IMG/VR virus record: IMGVR_UViG_3300027608_000003
Location: 1 to 43,665 of that record
DNA length: 43,665 nucleotides
Direction: 5' to 3' (one strand)
DNA from: a virus
Below the pieces are notes generated by a model. It made no database searches and was not told the DNA's origin. It saw nothing but the letters and a program-made list of their open reading frames with translations. A program made the position numbers and the translations under genes. Numbering within the stretch: position 1 is the stretch's first letter; each line of letters opens with the position of its first letter. Positions 1 to 8,811 of this stretch are shown here, piece after piece.

Positions 1-23
1 ATTTCTTGTTGTTCTTGTTCCCA
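1..23. repeat. Terminal 23-bp direct repeat (left copy)
   Basis: The first 23 bases are identical to the last 23 (43643-43665). Joining the copies gives a circle of 43,642 bp, and one minus-strand gene then reads through without a frame break. This is most simply an assembly overlap of a circular or circularly permuted genome. It is too short to be a T7-type terminal repeat of packaged DNA. Confidence 0.9.
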
Positions 24-608
24 TCTTTGTTTTCTTAATTTCTTAACTTCTTCTGATCTAGCCCATTCCTGTTCTTGTTGAATTTTGGCATACATCTTTA
101 GAAACCTTGTATAAATTGCTTTGAGTTCAACAGGGGCATAGACAGTCATTTGTTCCCGAATTTGAGCATCAAGGTTTTCCATTTGGAGTTCCACCAAGGC
201 ACGTTCAATAGCCTTTTTAGAAGTGTTTTGAGTTGGGTCATATCGTTCCTTTGATTCTGCCTCCAAAGAGGCGTAGTAGTTGTTTAATTGAGCTTGTATA
301 TCAAAGAAGTTTCCAAGTTGAATGCCAACTTCATTGATGGTTTGTAATTCAACTTCTTCATAGGTCTGTTGTTTCTTTGAAGCGACTTTCGCTTTTGCCA
401 AAGGCTTGGAGACATCTTCTGATTTGGTTGACTTGGACTTGGGCTTTCCACTAAGTAGGCTAATGAGCCACTGCCAAATTCCTTTGATGGCTTTGACATC
501 AGCCATGACTCCTTCAACTGTTTTCTTTGCACCCTCAAGCTCCATGCGTCCCTGGTGGAGCATGTCACATCCCTTTTTAATAAAAGAAACGGCAGTTTGG
601 GCTGCCAT
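1..608 (-). CDS. Virion/tail-region protein, 5' part of a gene that crosses the contig join
   Basis: This minus-strand gene starts near 608 and runs off base 1. It continues at 43642 and stops with TAA at 43540-43542, giving 236 residues from the ATG at 608 (711 nt, in frame across the join). The protein is Lys/Gln/Glu-rich and largely helical, with a Lys/Ser-rich stretch near residues 65-85. It ends in one hydrophobic segment (about residues 205-230), so it is probably a C-terminally anchored or membrane-active virion protein. The ATG has no Shine-Dalgarno (SD). Seven codons upstream an in-frame ATT (627-629) sits 6 bases after AGGGG and would add an IDPFTLL start. From memory, related phage proteins begin with a similar DPFT motif, so the ATT start (243 residues) may be the real one. 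Function is unknown. Confidence 0.75.
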   Translation of the reverse strand, partial: MAAQTAVSFIKKGCDMLHQGRMELEGAKKTVEGVMADVKAIKGIWQWLISLLSGKPKSKSTKSEDVSKPLAKAKVASKKQQTYEEVELQTINEVGIQLGNFFDIQAQLNNYYASLEAESKERYDPTQNTSKKAIERALVELQMENLDAQIREQMTVYAPVELKAIYTRFLKMYAKIQQEQEWARSEEVKKLRKQRWEQEQQE

Positions 609-638
609 GAGGAGAGTAAAAGGATCAATGAATGTCCC

Positions 639-1766
639 CTATATCTGTTGCACTGTAAGAATGACTGAAGGAATAGCTGGAACTGGAGACACACTAGCAC
701 TTTGTAATAACTGACAATTTGTACTGTCTGTAGACCACATCATTTCAAAGTAATCACTAGCAGCCATACTTACCACATAGTTCCAAGCAGCAATAGTCTC
801 TGCTTGACTACCACTAAGTGCTACCTTACCAGCAGAGTCAGCTATATTAGTGCCATTCACTCTAAGCCAAATGTAAATATAACCAACAGAAGCACTAGTC
901 TTATGTAATTGTGCAGAAAATTGAATGTTATACACACCTGCGTTACTAATAACAATACGAGATGTTGGAGAACCTATAGACACATTGCTAGATAAAACAG
1001 TTGTATTAAACGTCATACCATAAGCTGTGTTTATAACAGCAGCATTCTGAGTAGTTGTGTCGTAGAAAGAACCATGCGCTTTAGTAGTTGTAGATGACTG
1101 AGAAACAGTCACAGCACCTGTAGCACCAGACACAGAAATACCCGTGCCAGCAATGATACTAGTAACACCAGAGTTGTTAATAGTAATAGCTGTAGAGCCG
1201 TTGTAAGTTGTTCCAGAACTATACGAGATACCTGTACCAGATGTTAAAGAGTTAATAACAGATCCAGCACTACCACTTGTATTTTGATTGAGAGTGGGAA
1301 TGTCAGCGGCAACAACAGCTCTAAACGTAGGAACACCAGCAGAACCGTTAGGTGCTGCTAAAACAAAGTTGGCAGTCTTAGAAGCATAGGGATTCTGAGT
1401 ATCCCCATAAGCAGCTGCTAATGAAATAGCAGGAGTAGTACCACCACTAGACGCTACTGGGGAAGTTCCTGTAACTGACGTAACAATACCAGTACTAGCT
1501 GTCCAACTAGGAACACCAGCAGCAGTCATTTGCAATAAAGACGTAGATGCAGGAGGAGGCAACCTAGTTAAATTGTTAGTAGCATTGCTATAGATTATGT
1601 CCCCTGTGTTGTAAGCAGTTAGTCCAGTGCCACCAAACTCAGGCTCAATAGGAACATCTAGCGTAGAAGCAGTACCAAAAACCCTATCACTAAGTTGTTG
1701 AAGCCAATCTCTCCAAGCAAAGTTTTCTCCAATAGGATTTGGTGGGATCGGGGTTTGAACAGCCAT
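639..1766 (-). CDS. Tail fibre-like structural protein
   Basis: This is a 375-residue Thr/Ser/Gly/Asn-rich protein. Its N-terminus (about 1-70) looks like a virion-attachment segment. The middle is low-complexity beta-rich sequence with GTGLT, SGTGI and AGTGI motifs typical of tail fibres. The C-terminal 140 residues (from AHGSFYD) resemble the compact C1q/TNF-like beta-sandwich tips found on many environmental phage fibres. I infer a role in adsorption. Its ATG overlaps the TAA of the 1386-residue gene (TAATG), so the two are translationally coupled. The stop is TAG, and the next gene continues in the same frame. It could instead be a non-receptor tail appendage. Confidence 0.7.
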   Translation of the reverse strand: MAVQTPIPPNPIGENFAWRDWLQQLSDRVFGTASTLDVPIEPEFGGTGLTAYNTGDIIYSNATNNLTRLPPPASTSLLQMTAAGVPSWTASTGIVTSVTGTSPVASSGGTTPAISLAAAYGDTQNPYASKTANFVLAAPNGSAGVPTFRAVVAADIPTLNQNTSGSAGSVINSLTSGTGISYSSGTTYNGSTAITINNSGVTSIIAGTGISVSGATGAVTVSQSSTTTKAHGSFYDTTTQNAAVINTAYGMTFNTTVLSSNVSIGSPTSRIVISNAGVYNIQFSAQLHKTSASVGYIYIWLRVNGTNIADSAGKVALSGSQAETIAAWNYVVSMAASDYFEMMWSTDSTNCQLLQSASVSPVPAIPSVILTVQQI

Positions 1767-4700
1767 TATCTACCTGCTTCCTTTTCTCTTTCACGATAGC
1801 GTTTAGCTTTTTCTTTACGTAGTTCTTGACGTTCTTTTCTAGCAGCTTTTCTTTGTTCTGGTGTTCCACCATAAACAGGGAATCCTAATGTTCCTAATAA
1901 CGCTCTCTTAGCACCTTCTCCTTCAGGAGCATCAAGAGCAGCTTGTGCTTGGAATGGTAGTGCTTGGCTAAGAATAGCTTTTCCTCTAGCATAAGAAGCA
2001 TCAGCAGTTTCATTACCAGTTACGATTGCAGGATCAAGTTTTGGTGCTGTTGGAGAAGCATACTCAACACCACCTGTTGTAATAATAACGGCTTTAGGTA
2101 TAAATCCAAGTTTATTAGAAAGTGTTTTAAGTGGATCTGCAAGCCAATGGTATGGTTCCATAGCATGTTTCATAGCCTGCATAGACGTGCCATCTGGATA
2201 CTCAACACGAGTTGGATCTTTGTTTTCCCATACAGGACGATCAGCAGTAATCATGTTAATGCCGTTAATTAGTGTGAGATAAGTCAATGCAGTTTTAAAC
2301 TGATACAACCTAGCATAATCTTGCTTAGTTCTAGGAACCATCATTCCCTTGATTCCCTCTATAGGTTGCCACTTAGTTGGATTCAACTGTTTTGGAAGAG
2401 CAGAAGTAAATGCTCTAACAGTAGATAGAGTCCAATCAGGAGCAAATAGAAGAACTTGCAAAGCTCTACGACCTTCAGGGCTGTAAGCAGCCATAGCCAT
2501 ACGTTTACCAAGCTCTGTCTGAGCACTAGTAGCAGCATCAAACCAATTCAAACCACCAAAGCTATCATTAACAAACCTAGCAATCTCTTTACGAGCAGCA
2601 GATTCATCAAAAGGTCTACCTAATTCTGTAGCTTGTCTACGTGCTTTTTCTAGATAAGCGTTAGCTACCATGAGCTTGCCACCAGTGTGCAAGTAGTTCC
2701 ATGTGTACTGATCAAAGTATCCCAGGGTATATTTTTCTACAGTGCTAAGTGATTTTTCTAATATGTGGGTCTTAGGACCAAATTTACCAATCAATTGATC
2801 ACTAAATTTACCTATAGAAGTTAGTATTCCTCTGTATATATCCTCTTTCATTTCAAGAATAAGTCCATCTTCTCTAATCCATTTGTCTGTATCGTCACCA
2901 AGTTTGCCATTCTTAAACTGTTCAACAGCTTTAGAGATAGCAGATAACTGGATGTCTTTGCCAGTAACAGCTTTAACACCTTTCTCCACTAATGGAAGAA
3001 CAATAGCCTCTTTGAGAGGCGTATAGATAGGTATCTGAGTACTAGACAAAACTTCCATCAGAGACTTAGCATGGAAGAATGATCCAATAACGTTCAAACG
3101 TTTAATTGCACCAGACAACTGTCCAAGAGCATTCATTATTTGCCCAGGACCAGCATCAAACACAAACTTCAAAGCTGGTTTTAGATCTGGATGAACAGCA
3201 TAGCCAGCAAATTGAGGACTATCCATCATTGACCAACCAGGAGGAGGAGGATTGTCTCTATCAACCTCTTTGATTAAAGTCTCACCCTCAACATTACGTA
3301 TTTGCTTTAAATTTTCTACTAAGTTTTTATTTTCAATAGCCTTTTCCATAGACAAGGCATACTCTTTGTAAATCTCAGCAATGTCTTTTGTTTTGATGTT
3401 GAGTCGCCACTCTGATTTACCAGCAGCAGCTATACGAGCGTTAGCTTCGTCTATAAAGACTTGTAAGTCTGCAAAGGTTTTAAACTTACGTTCTTTAGCA
3501 AACTTAGATGTGGTATCCATACCACGCATAGTAGGATCACGCTTAGATGTTCCTAATAACTTGTTTATAAACTCTTCACGAAGACCTTTTGGAGCACCAG
3601 TCCAGTCAAGGATGTGGGTTACGTAGTCTTCTAACAGACCCTTGACAACACCTTGCTTTACAGCACGGTCACCAATATCTTTTACTAAAGCTTCGTACCG
3701 TTTAGCAACAACAACTTCTTCTGGTGTAAGACCAGTTAAATCACCCTTGTCAATAGCTTCAGCAACAGCTTCTCTACGAACAGGATCAGGAATGTCTTTG
3801 ATGATTTCTTCTCTGTGGCTTTGGATAATGCGTTCATTAGCATCCTTAGCCCTAAGATTTGCACCTACAAACTTCTCTGTTTCTTTAATTGGTTCTGACC
3901 AAGTTTTTTCATAGTTTCTGTATTCTTCATAAAACTTGATAGCTTCTGCTTCACCACGAGTAGCGTAAATTTCTTTAGCAATGTCAAACATCTCTTGTTC
4001 ATCTTTGACATTACGAGGATCTGTTGTAGTGCGATCTACTTTTTGTTCAAGAGGAACAGTTTCAGAAGTAGTATTTAAACTATCTTTAATACTTTTAAAA
4101 GTAGGAACTGTTTCTTTGGGAACAACTTTTGAAGGTGTTAAGTTATCAACAACTAATTTTGGTTTAAGTGCTTTATTAGTTTCTGAGATTAATTGACCTA
4201 ATGAATTAGATTTATACGTGTCTATCAACTCCTCTTGCTGCTTAAGAATTTTTCTTGCTTGTTCTTGAAGCATTTCTTGATTTTTTGCGCCAATTTGATA
4301 CTCTCCTCGTGGCTTGTATCCCATTTGCATAATTGTTGCTGTATGCAAATCTCCAAGTCTTTTAAATTTTTCTGCGCCAGTAAGATCAAATCCATAGATT
4401 GAATCTTTTAATGCCTTTCCATCCAAGACATCTTGCATACTGCCAGTTTCTTTAACACCTAACTGGCCTTTATCAGCAAGTTGTTTTAAAGCTGTTTGAT
4501 TAATTTGATTCTCATACTGAGCTTTAGTTTGACCTTCTGCTTGAGGAGTTACAGCATGTTCAGCTTCGTGAGCAACAATAAAGTCTACATAGTCTTGGAA
4601 TGTTGGGAAAGCATCTTTAGCAATAGGATAGACACCTTCTACCTTTGGTTTAGTCCAAGGCTTCTCTCCATACTGTTCGTATAAAGTTGGTGTGTCTATG

Positions 4701-5926
4701 GTTATAGTCTTAGTTTCTTTATTGAAACCAGCTCCAATAGGTCTACCATCTGGACGAGATCTACCAGTAGTTCCTTCTTTAATAGGAACTCCATTGGCTT
4801 CTGTTGGTACATCAGCAAGCTTAAAGCGCTCATCACCAGCTATACGTAAGTCATCACTTCGTAGACCATCCTTAACAGATGACAAAGCTTGTCCTTCTGG
4901 TATCTGACCAGCACTCTTAGCTCTGTTCCAAGCTTCTTTACGATTTAAAAATGTGCCAGCCTCATCTACAAATCCTTGTTCAAAGGTATCTTTAGTTTCA
5001 GCCTTACGTGCTTCGGGACTCTTAGGACCAAGTAGTTCTATTTCACCAGTATCTTTGTTCCTAAGAGCAGATTGAACCAAAGGTATCTTTGCATCAGCAG
5101 CAGCTTTGTCTTTAGCAACTTCTTCAGAAACCTTCTTAACAAATCCAGCTCTTTGTTCTGGTGTTACAACCTCTTCTTTTAGAGGAATTGTTTGTTCATC
5201 AAGTGGTTTAGTAAAGTCTGGTGTTTTAGGTGTAGATACAGGAGGTGTTTGTCCTAAAGCAGAGTACCCACGAGCAGTTGGTTTAGTAAAAGCACCAGAC
5301 ACAACATCAGCTGCCATAGACTTAGGATCAAAAATATCTTGACCTTGAGTAGCACGAGTACCAATACCTATACCAGTCATTAAACCAGCACCTAAAGCAC
5401 CTTCTGCAACACTACTGGGCAATCCTGGACGCATCCAAGGATTAAAACCACCACCTACTAGTTGAGTACCAAAGACTAATCCTGGACGTTCTTCTTCTTG
5501 CTTACGTTTAAGACCCATGATGTCTGTCCCAAACATTTTGTCAACTTGTTCTTCTAGAGAATTAATACCCATAGCAGTAGCAATACTACCAATAAGACCA
5601 GTAGCAACCATAGCAGCAGGTTTAACAATTGCTAACTTACCAGGAAGAGCAGGAATCCTAGACCCAACTGCACCAGCTAATTTAATACCACCGTATGCAG
5701 CAGCAGCTGCTTCTGGATAACGAGTAGCAATAGTACCTAAAACAGATGTTTCGTTTTCTTTAGGTGGTGGCACATTGAGTCTTGGTGCAGTAGGTACTTC
5801 CGCAGATGTAGCAGGAGCAGATACTGGTTTAGAAATTAAATCATCAAAAGAAATATCAGCCCCTTTAGCAGGAGCTGAAGTTTGTTTAGATGGCATCAAA
5901 TCATCAAAAGAAATGTTAGTAGCCAT
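1766..5926 (-). CDS. Very large internal/injected virion protein with a zincin-like HExxH motif
   Basis: At 1386 residues this is the largest protein in the phage. The N-terminus carries two copies of an ISFDDL motif in the first 30 residues. A hydrophobic Ala/Gly/Ile-rich stretch follows (about 75-125). An HEAEH motif at residues 453-457 fits the HExxH zinc-protease signature. The remaining 900 residues are mostly helical and charged, ending in a very basic Arg/Lys/Glu tail. Its size and its place next to two other helical virion proteins (the T7 gp14-15-16 position) suggest a DNA-ejection or internal core protein delivered into the cell. The HExxH may mark peptidoglycan or protein cleavage during entry, but I cannot identify the third zinc ligand. 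It is not recognisably homologous to T7 gp16 by eye. Confidence 0.75.
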   Translation of the reverse strand: MATNISFDDLMPSKQTSAPAKGADISFDDLISKPVSAPATSAEVPTAPRLNVPPPKENETSVLGTIATRYPEAAAAAYGGIKLAGAVGSRIPALPGKLAIVKPAAMVATGLIGSIATAMGINSLEEQVDKMFGTDIMGLKRKQEEERPGLVFGTQLVGGGFNPWMRPGLPSSVAEGALGAGLMTGIGIGTRATQGQDIFDPKSMAADVVSGAFTKPTARGYSALGQTPPVSTPKTPDFTKPLDEQTIPLKEEVVTPEQRAGFVKKVSEEVAKDKAAADAKIPLVQSALRNKDTGEIELLGPKSPEARKAETKDTFEQGFVDEAGTFLNRKEAWNRAKSAGQIPEGQALSSVKDGLRSDDLRIAGDERFKLADVPTEANGVPIKEGTTGRSRPDGRPIGAGFNKETKTITIDTPTLYEQYGEKPWTKPKVEGVYPIAKDAFPTFQDYVDFIVAHEAEHAVTPQAEGQTKAQYENQINQTALKQLADKGQLGVKETGSMQDVLDGKALKDSIYGFDLTGAEKFKRLGDLHTATIMQMGYKPRGEYQIGAKNQEMLQEQARKILKQQEELIDTYKSNSLGQLISETNKALKPKLVVDNLTPSKVVPKETVPTFKSIKDSLNTTSETVPLEQKVDRTTTDPRNVKDEQEMFDIAKEIYATRGEAEAIKFYEEYRNYEKTWSEPIKETEKFVGANLRAKDANERIIQSHREEIIKDIPDPVRREAVAEAIDKGDLTGLTPEEVVVAKRYEALVKDIGDRAVKQGVVKGLLEDYVTHILDWTGAPKGLREEFINKLLGTSKRDPTMRGMDTTSKFAKERKFKTFADLQVFIDEANARIAAAGKSEWRLNIKTKDIAEIYKEYALSMEKAIENKNLVENLKQIRNVEGETLIKEVDRDNPPPPGWSMMDSPQFAGYAVHPDLKPALKFVFDAGPGQIMNALGQLSGAIKRLNVIGSFFHAKSLMEVLSSTQIPIYTPLKEAIVLPLVEKGVKAVTGKDIQLSAISKAVEQFKNGKLGDDTDKWIREDGLILEMKEDIYRGILTSIGKFSDQLIGKFGPKTHILEKSLSTVEKYTLGYFDQYTWNYLHTGGKLMVANAYLEKARRQATELGRPFDESAARKEIARFVNDSFGGLNWFDAATSAQTELGKRMAMAAYSPEGRRALQVLLFAPDWTLSTVRAFTSALPKQLNPTKWQPIEGIKGMMVPRTKQDYARLYQFKTALTYLTLINGINMITADRPVWENKDPTRVEYPDGTSMQAMKHAMEPYHWLADPLKTLSNKLGFIPKAVIITTGGVEYASPTAPKLDPAIVTGNETADASYARGKAILSQALPFQAQAALDAPEGEGAKRALLGTLGFPVYGGTPEQRKAARKERQELRKEKAKRYREREKEAGR

Positions 5927-5929
5927 ATA

Positions 5930-7315
5930 TTATTTCTTCTGTTTTTTTACATATTCAACGTATTCTGGATTCAAGTCTTTTGTAGTTATATCGTATCCAG
6001 CATCTCTCATTCTTTTTGTTACTGCTTCTAGATCAGCACCTTTAGCAATAGCATCATTAGCTTTGTTAAGAACATCCGAATTAGGAAAACCTAAACCTGT
6101 TCTAGCGGGTGATCCATCGCTTTTTAACTCAAGCGGTCTAAATGTAGGTGGTAGTTTGTTACTAGTAACATCAGGTTTAGCTGGTGTTGGTGTAGGTGTT
6201 GGAGTACCAGCTGGCTTTTCTTTAGGTGGTTCTATTTGTAGAGTTGATAGTTGTGTATCAATCTTCTTCAGCATATTACTTCTTATTGATCCAGCTTCTG
6301 TAGGTAAAGATTCAACAAGTGCTCTTTCTTCAAGGAGTTGTCCTTGAATAAACTTGTCTCGTTTAATTGTTGCTTGTTGCCATTTATTAAATGAGTCTTT
6401 GCTATAAAACTCTGTGTTTGAACCCTCTGGTTTGTAAGGACCCATACCTAAAAAACTAAAACCAAAGGTAGTGTCTTTTGTAGTAGCAGTTAATGCTTTA
6501 TCAACTTCTTCGTCAAGACGTTGGCGTTCTTTACTAGTAGCAGAATCACGTTGAACTTTCTCAAGCTGCGTGTTAACAGTACCCCAAATTCGTACAAGCT
6601 TGTCATCACCTAAAGTTTTTGCTCTTTCACTAGCAGCTAATCTAAGTCGTGTTTTTTCTACATCAGCAGTAGCACGTATCTGTGCCATTTGAATGCCAGC
6701 TAATATCTTTTGTTCTTGTAGTTTTGAGTTAGCAGTTTCAAATAGATTCTGAACAACAGCTTTCTTTTCTTTAGGAGAGAAGTTATTCCAGTTTGCTGGT
6801 CCTACTCTATTAATCACAAGATTTCTAGTTGCTTCTGGAAGACTGTTAAATCTTTCGTTAACCTGAGCTTCAGGAATAGTCTCTAGAACACTAGAAGCAT
6901 CAGCTATTGACTGACGTTCAATGTCTGCTTTTTTAGATTGATTGAGAAGATCCCTAGCAGTAATCTTTTCAGAGACTTCTATTAGTTTAGCCATGTCTTC
7001 TGGCTTACCTGCTTCACCTACTAATGAAGCCATCTTAAGAACTCGTTCAGAAGGACTAGCATTAGTGTAGTCATCTCCTTTTACAAGGGTTTCCATTTTA
7101 TTTCTAATGTCAGCATCAGTTTTGATACCTGTACTAGAAACAATATTAGATAACCTAGTCTTCTCTAAGTTTTGTTCTTGTTGTTGCAAGGTATTAGCTT
7201 GCTCTTGCATAACATTAGTTTGCATCTGTTGCACATCAGGTGCAGCAGCCATGTTTCGTTGTAGTTGTAGAGCGGCATTACTACCAGCTGCTACGTCACT
7301 CATTAGGAATGCCAT
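5930..7315 (-). CDS. Internal virion protein, coiled-coil
   Basis: This 461-residue protein is rich in Gln, Ala, Lys and Glu. A heptad-rich N-terminus (about 15-60, with repeated QQ) and a second helical stretch (about 190-270) predict coiled coils. A Pro/Thr linker (TPTPTPTPA, about residue 365) separates a small C-terminal domain. No enzyme motifs are seen. It lies between the 1386- and 391-residue virion genes, so I infer that it belongs to the internal core or ejection apparatus. Four bases separate it from the next gene. Confidence 0.65.
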   Translation of the reverse strand: MAFLMSDVAAGSNAALQLQRNMAAAPDVQQMQTNVMQEQANTLQQQEQNLEKTRLSNIVSSTGIKTDADIRNKMETLVKGDDYTNASPSERVLKMASLVGEAGKPEDMAKLIEVSEKITARDLLNQSKKADIERQSIADASSVLETIPEAQVNERFNSLPEATRNLVINRVGPANWNNFSPKEKKAVVQNLFETANSKLQEQKILAGIQMAQIRATADVEKTRLRLAASERAKTLGDDKLVRIWGTVNTQLEKVQRDSATSKERQRLDEEVDKALTATTKDTTFGFSFLGMGPYKPEGSNTEFYSKDSFNKWQQATIKRDKFIQGQLLEERALVESLPTEAGSIRSNMLKKIDTQLSTLQIEPPKEKPAGTPTPTPTPAKPDVTSNKLPPTFRPLELKSDGSPARTGLGFPNSDVLNKANDAIAKGADLEAVTKRMRDAGYDITTKDLNPEYVEYVKKQKK

Positions 7316-7324
7316 ATTTAATCC

Positions 7325-8500
7325 TTAATCAGCAATACTGCCTGTACCTGACAAGAGACTACCAACACCATAGCCATATTGAGAAGTAGGACTAGCGAAA
7401 GAACTGTAGATAGAGCTTGGGTTGTATGGAACATTGCCCATAGTGTTAGTACTAGAGCCTGGATATAGACCAGCTATACCTTGACCTAAACCACCAAGAC
7501 CTTGAGAGAAGGCTGCTTGATTAGCCGTGTTTTGACTTATTCCTAGACCACCAGCTGTAGCAGGATTAACAGTAGCACCAGAGCCTTGAGCAAGACGGTT
7601 TAGGTAATCAGTCATAAAACCGTAGTAGCCTCTTTGACCAATGTCTTGTAGAGCAGCAGATTCTCTTCCAGAATACAGTAGACCAGAAGCAGCAGCACTG
7701 CGCTTAGAAGCCTCCATAGCAGGGTTTAACACACCACTTGTGTATTGGCTATACCCAGGCATCCTAGTTACATCTATCTCTGTTCCAGGCTGTAGAGCAC
7801 CGCTATACATCTGACCTAAGTTAGCTCTATATGGTGCAAAAGGATCAGCCATCTGCTGAGCTTCAGAACCAGACATAGATCCTGGACCACCTAGAAGACT
7901 AGATATACCCCCTCCAGTGAGAGAGTTAACACTTGAAGCTATGTTCAAAGCAGAACTAAAATCCGATAAATTCATACCACCCCCAGCATTATTTAAAACA
8001 TTACCTACACCCCCAGATGTAGTACCCCCACCAGCACCAGTACCTGCCATATCACCTAGTGCTGTACCAGTTCCAATTGCGTTACTAGTAACACCACTGT
8101 TAGCAAGCCCCGCAAGTTGAGATGCTTCAACAGAACCAGCAGCTGCAACAGCAGCCTGTGCTGGAGTAAGAGCTGAACTAGCAAGATAAGCACTATCAGC
8201 AGCAACTGCTGCATTTGCACTAGATAGTGCAGCTCCTTCAGCACCTGTTGGAATGCCCTGACTAGCTAAATAAATAGCAGCTGCAACCTTAACTTCTGGT
8301 GGTATAGCATCGTCAACTTCTGCCAAAGCATCTGAGACATTACCAACTGTGTCGGTAATACCACCTTCAATTTGTCCAAGTATCCCGCTACTACCGCCAA
8401 TGAAACCTGCGGTTTCTTCAAACGATTGTGAAAGACCCTGCCCAACGTTATCTATGGCATCGCCTAGAGCACCAGTTACATCACTTACAGCGCCACCCAT
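7325..8500 (-). CDS. Internal virion / DNA transfer protein, Ala-Gly-rich
   Basis: This 391-residue protein is dominated by Gly, Ala and Ser, with long weakly hydrophobic stretches (about 60-200). The C-terminal half has a more conserved-looking helical segment around residues 240-310 with MPGYSQYTSGVLNPAM and a GRESAALQDIGQRGYYG stretch. From memory this arrangement recurs in podophage proteins annotated as DNA transfer or injection proteins (P22 gp7/gp20-like and T7 gp14-like roles). Such proteins leave the virion and form the trans-envelope conduit. Assignment rests on composition and position. Confidence 0.6.
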   Translation of the reverse strand: MGGAVSDVTGALGDAIDNVGQGLSQSFEETAGFIGGSSGILGQIEGGITDTVGNVSDALAEVDDAIPPEVKVAAAIYLASQGIPTGAEGAALSSANAAVAADSAYLASSALTPAQAAVAAAGSVEASQLAGLANSGVTSNAIGTGTALGDMAGTGAGGGTTSGGVGNVLNNAGGGMNLSDFSSALNIASSVNSLTGGGISSLLGGPGSMSGSEAQQMADPFAPYRANLGQMYSGALQPGTEIDVTRMPGYSQYTSGVLNPAMEASKRSAAASGLLYSGRESAALQDIGQRGYYGFMTDYLNRLAQGSGATVNPATAGGLGISQNTANQAAFSQGLGGLGQGIAGLYPGSSTNTMGNVPYNPSSIYSSFASPTSQYGYGVGSLLSGTGSIAD

Positions 8501-8516
8501 ATCATTCCTTTATGTA

Positions 8517-8792
8517 CTATGCTTTTGAAACATAGATGAAAGCCTTTGAACCGTCTAATAGAACTATCTGACATTTCTCTAGCCAACCAAATGATCTGGC
8601 AAATCTTGCAAGTTTAATGTCATCCTCTCTAACTAAAGCAGCTATAGGCTTGCCAATTAAACTCTGTATAAGAACAAAGTCCTTTTGACAATCCTTCTTA
8701 ACTCTAGCTGACCATCTTTTGATGTCAACATGAATCCACAAGAGATTGTCAAAAAGCTCTAAGTACACTATGTAATCCTTTCGGATACACAC
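8517..8792 (-). CDS. Small protein in the T7 gp13 position, possible GNAT-like fold
   Basis: The ORF is open from a TTG at 8837 (106 residues, overlapping the tail hub gene). A GTG at 8792 has AAAGGG about 10 bases upstream and gives 91 residues; I prefer it because it starts 20 bases after the neighbour's stop. No ATG is available. The C-terminal pattern (charged turn, helix KLARFARSFGWLEK, then two strands) is similar in order to the end of T7 gp13, a small GNAT-fold protein needed for internal core assembly. Its place between the tail tube gene and the internal virion genes matches T7 gene order. I see no acetyl-CoA-binding motif, so enzymatic activity is doubtful. Confidence 0.55.
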   Translation of the reverse strand: MCIRKDYIVYLELFDNLLWIHVDIKRWSARVKKDCQKDFVLIQSLIGKPIAALVREDDIKLARFARSFGWLEKCQIVLLDGSKAFIYVSKA

Positions 8793-8811
8793 AGGTACTT
8801 TTCCCTTTATT

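Noticed and set aside
1-23. Short terminal repeat as the physical end of packaged DNA
   Set aside because: A coding sequence reads through it and 23 bp matches an assembly overlap; T7-type repeats are longer.
284-714. ORFs 284-700 (minus) and 406-714 (plus)
   Set aside because: Both are shadows of the join-spanning gene, which has coherent composition, a TM end and an in-frame continuation across the join.
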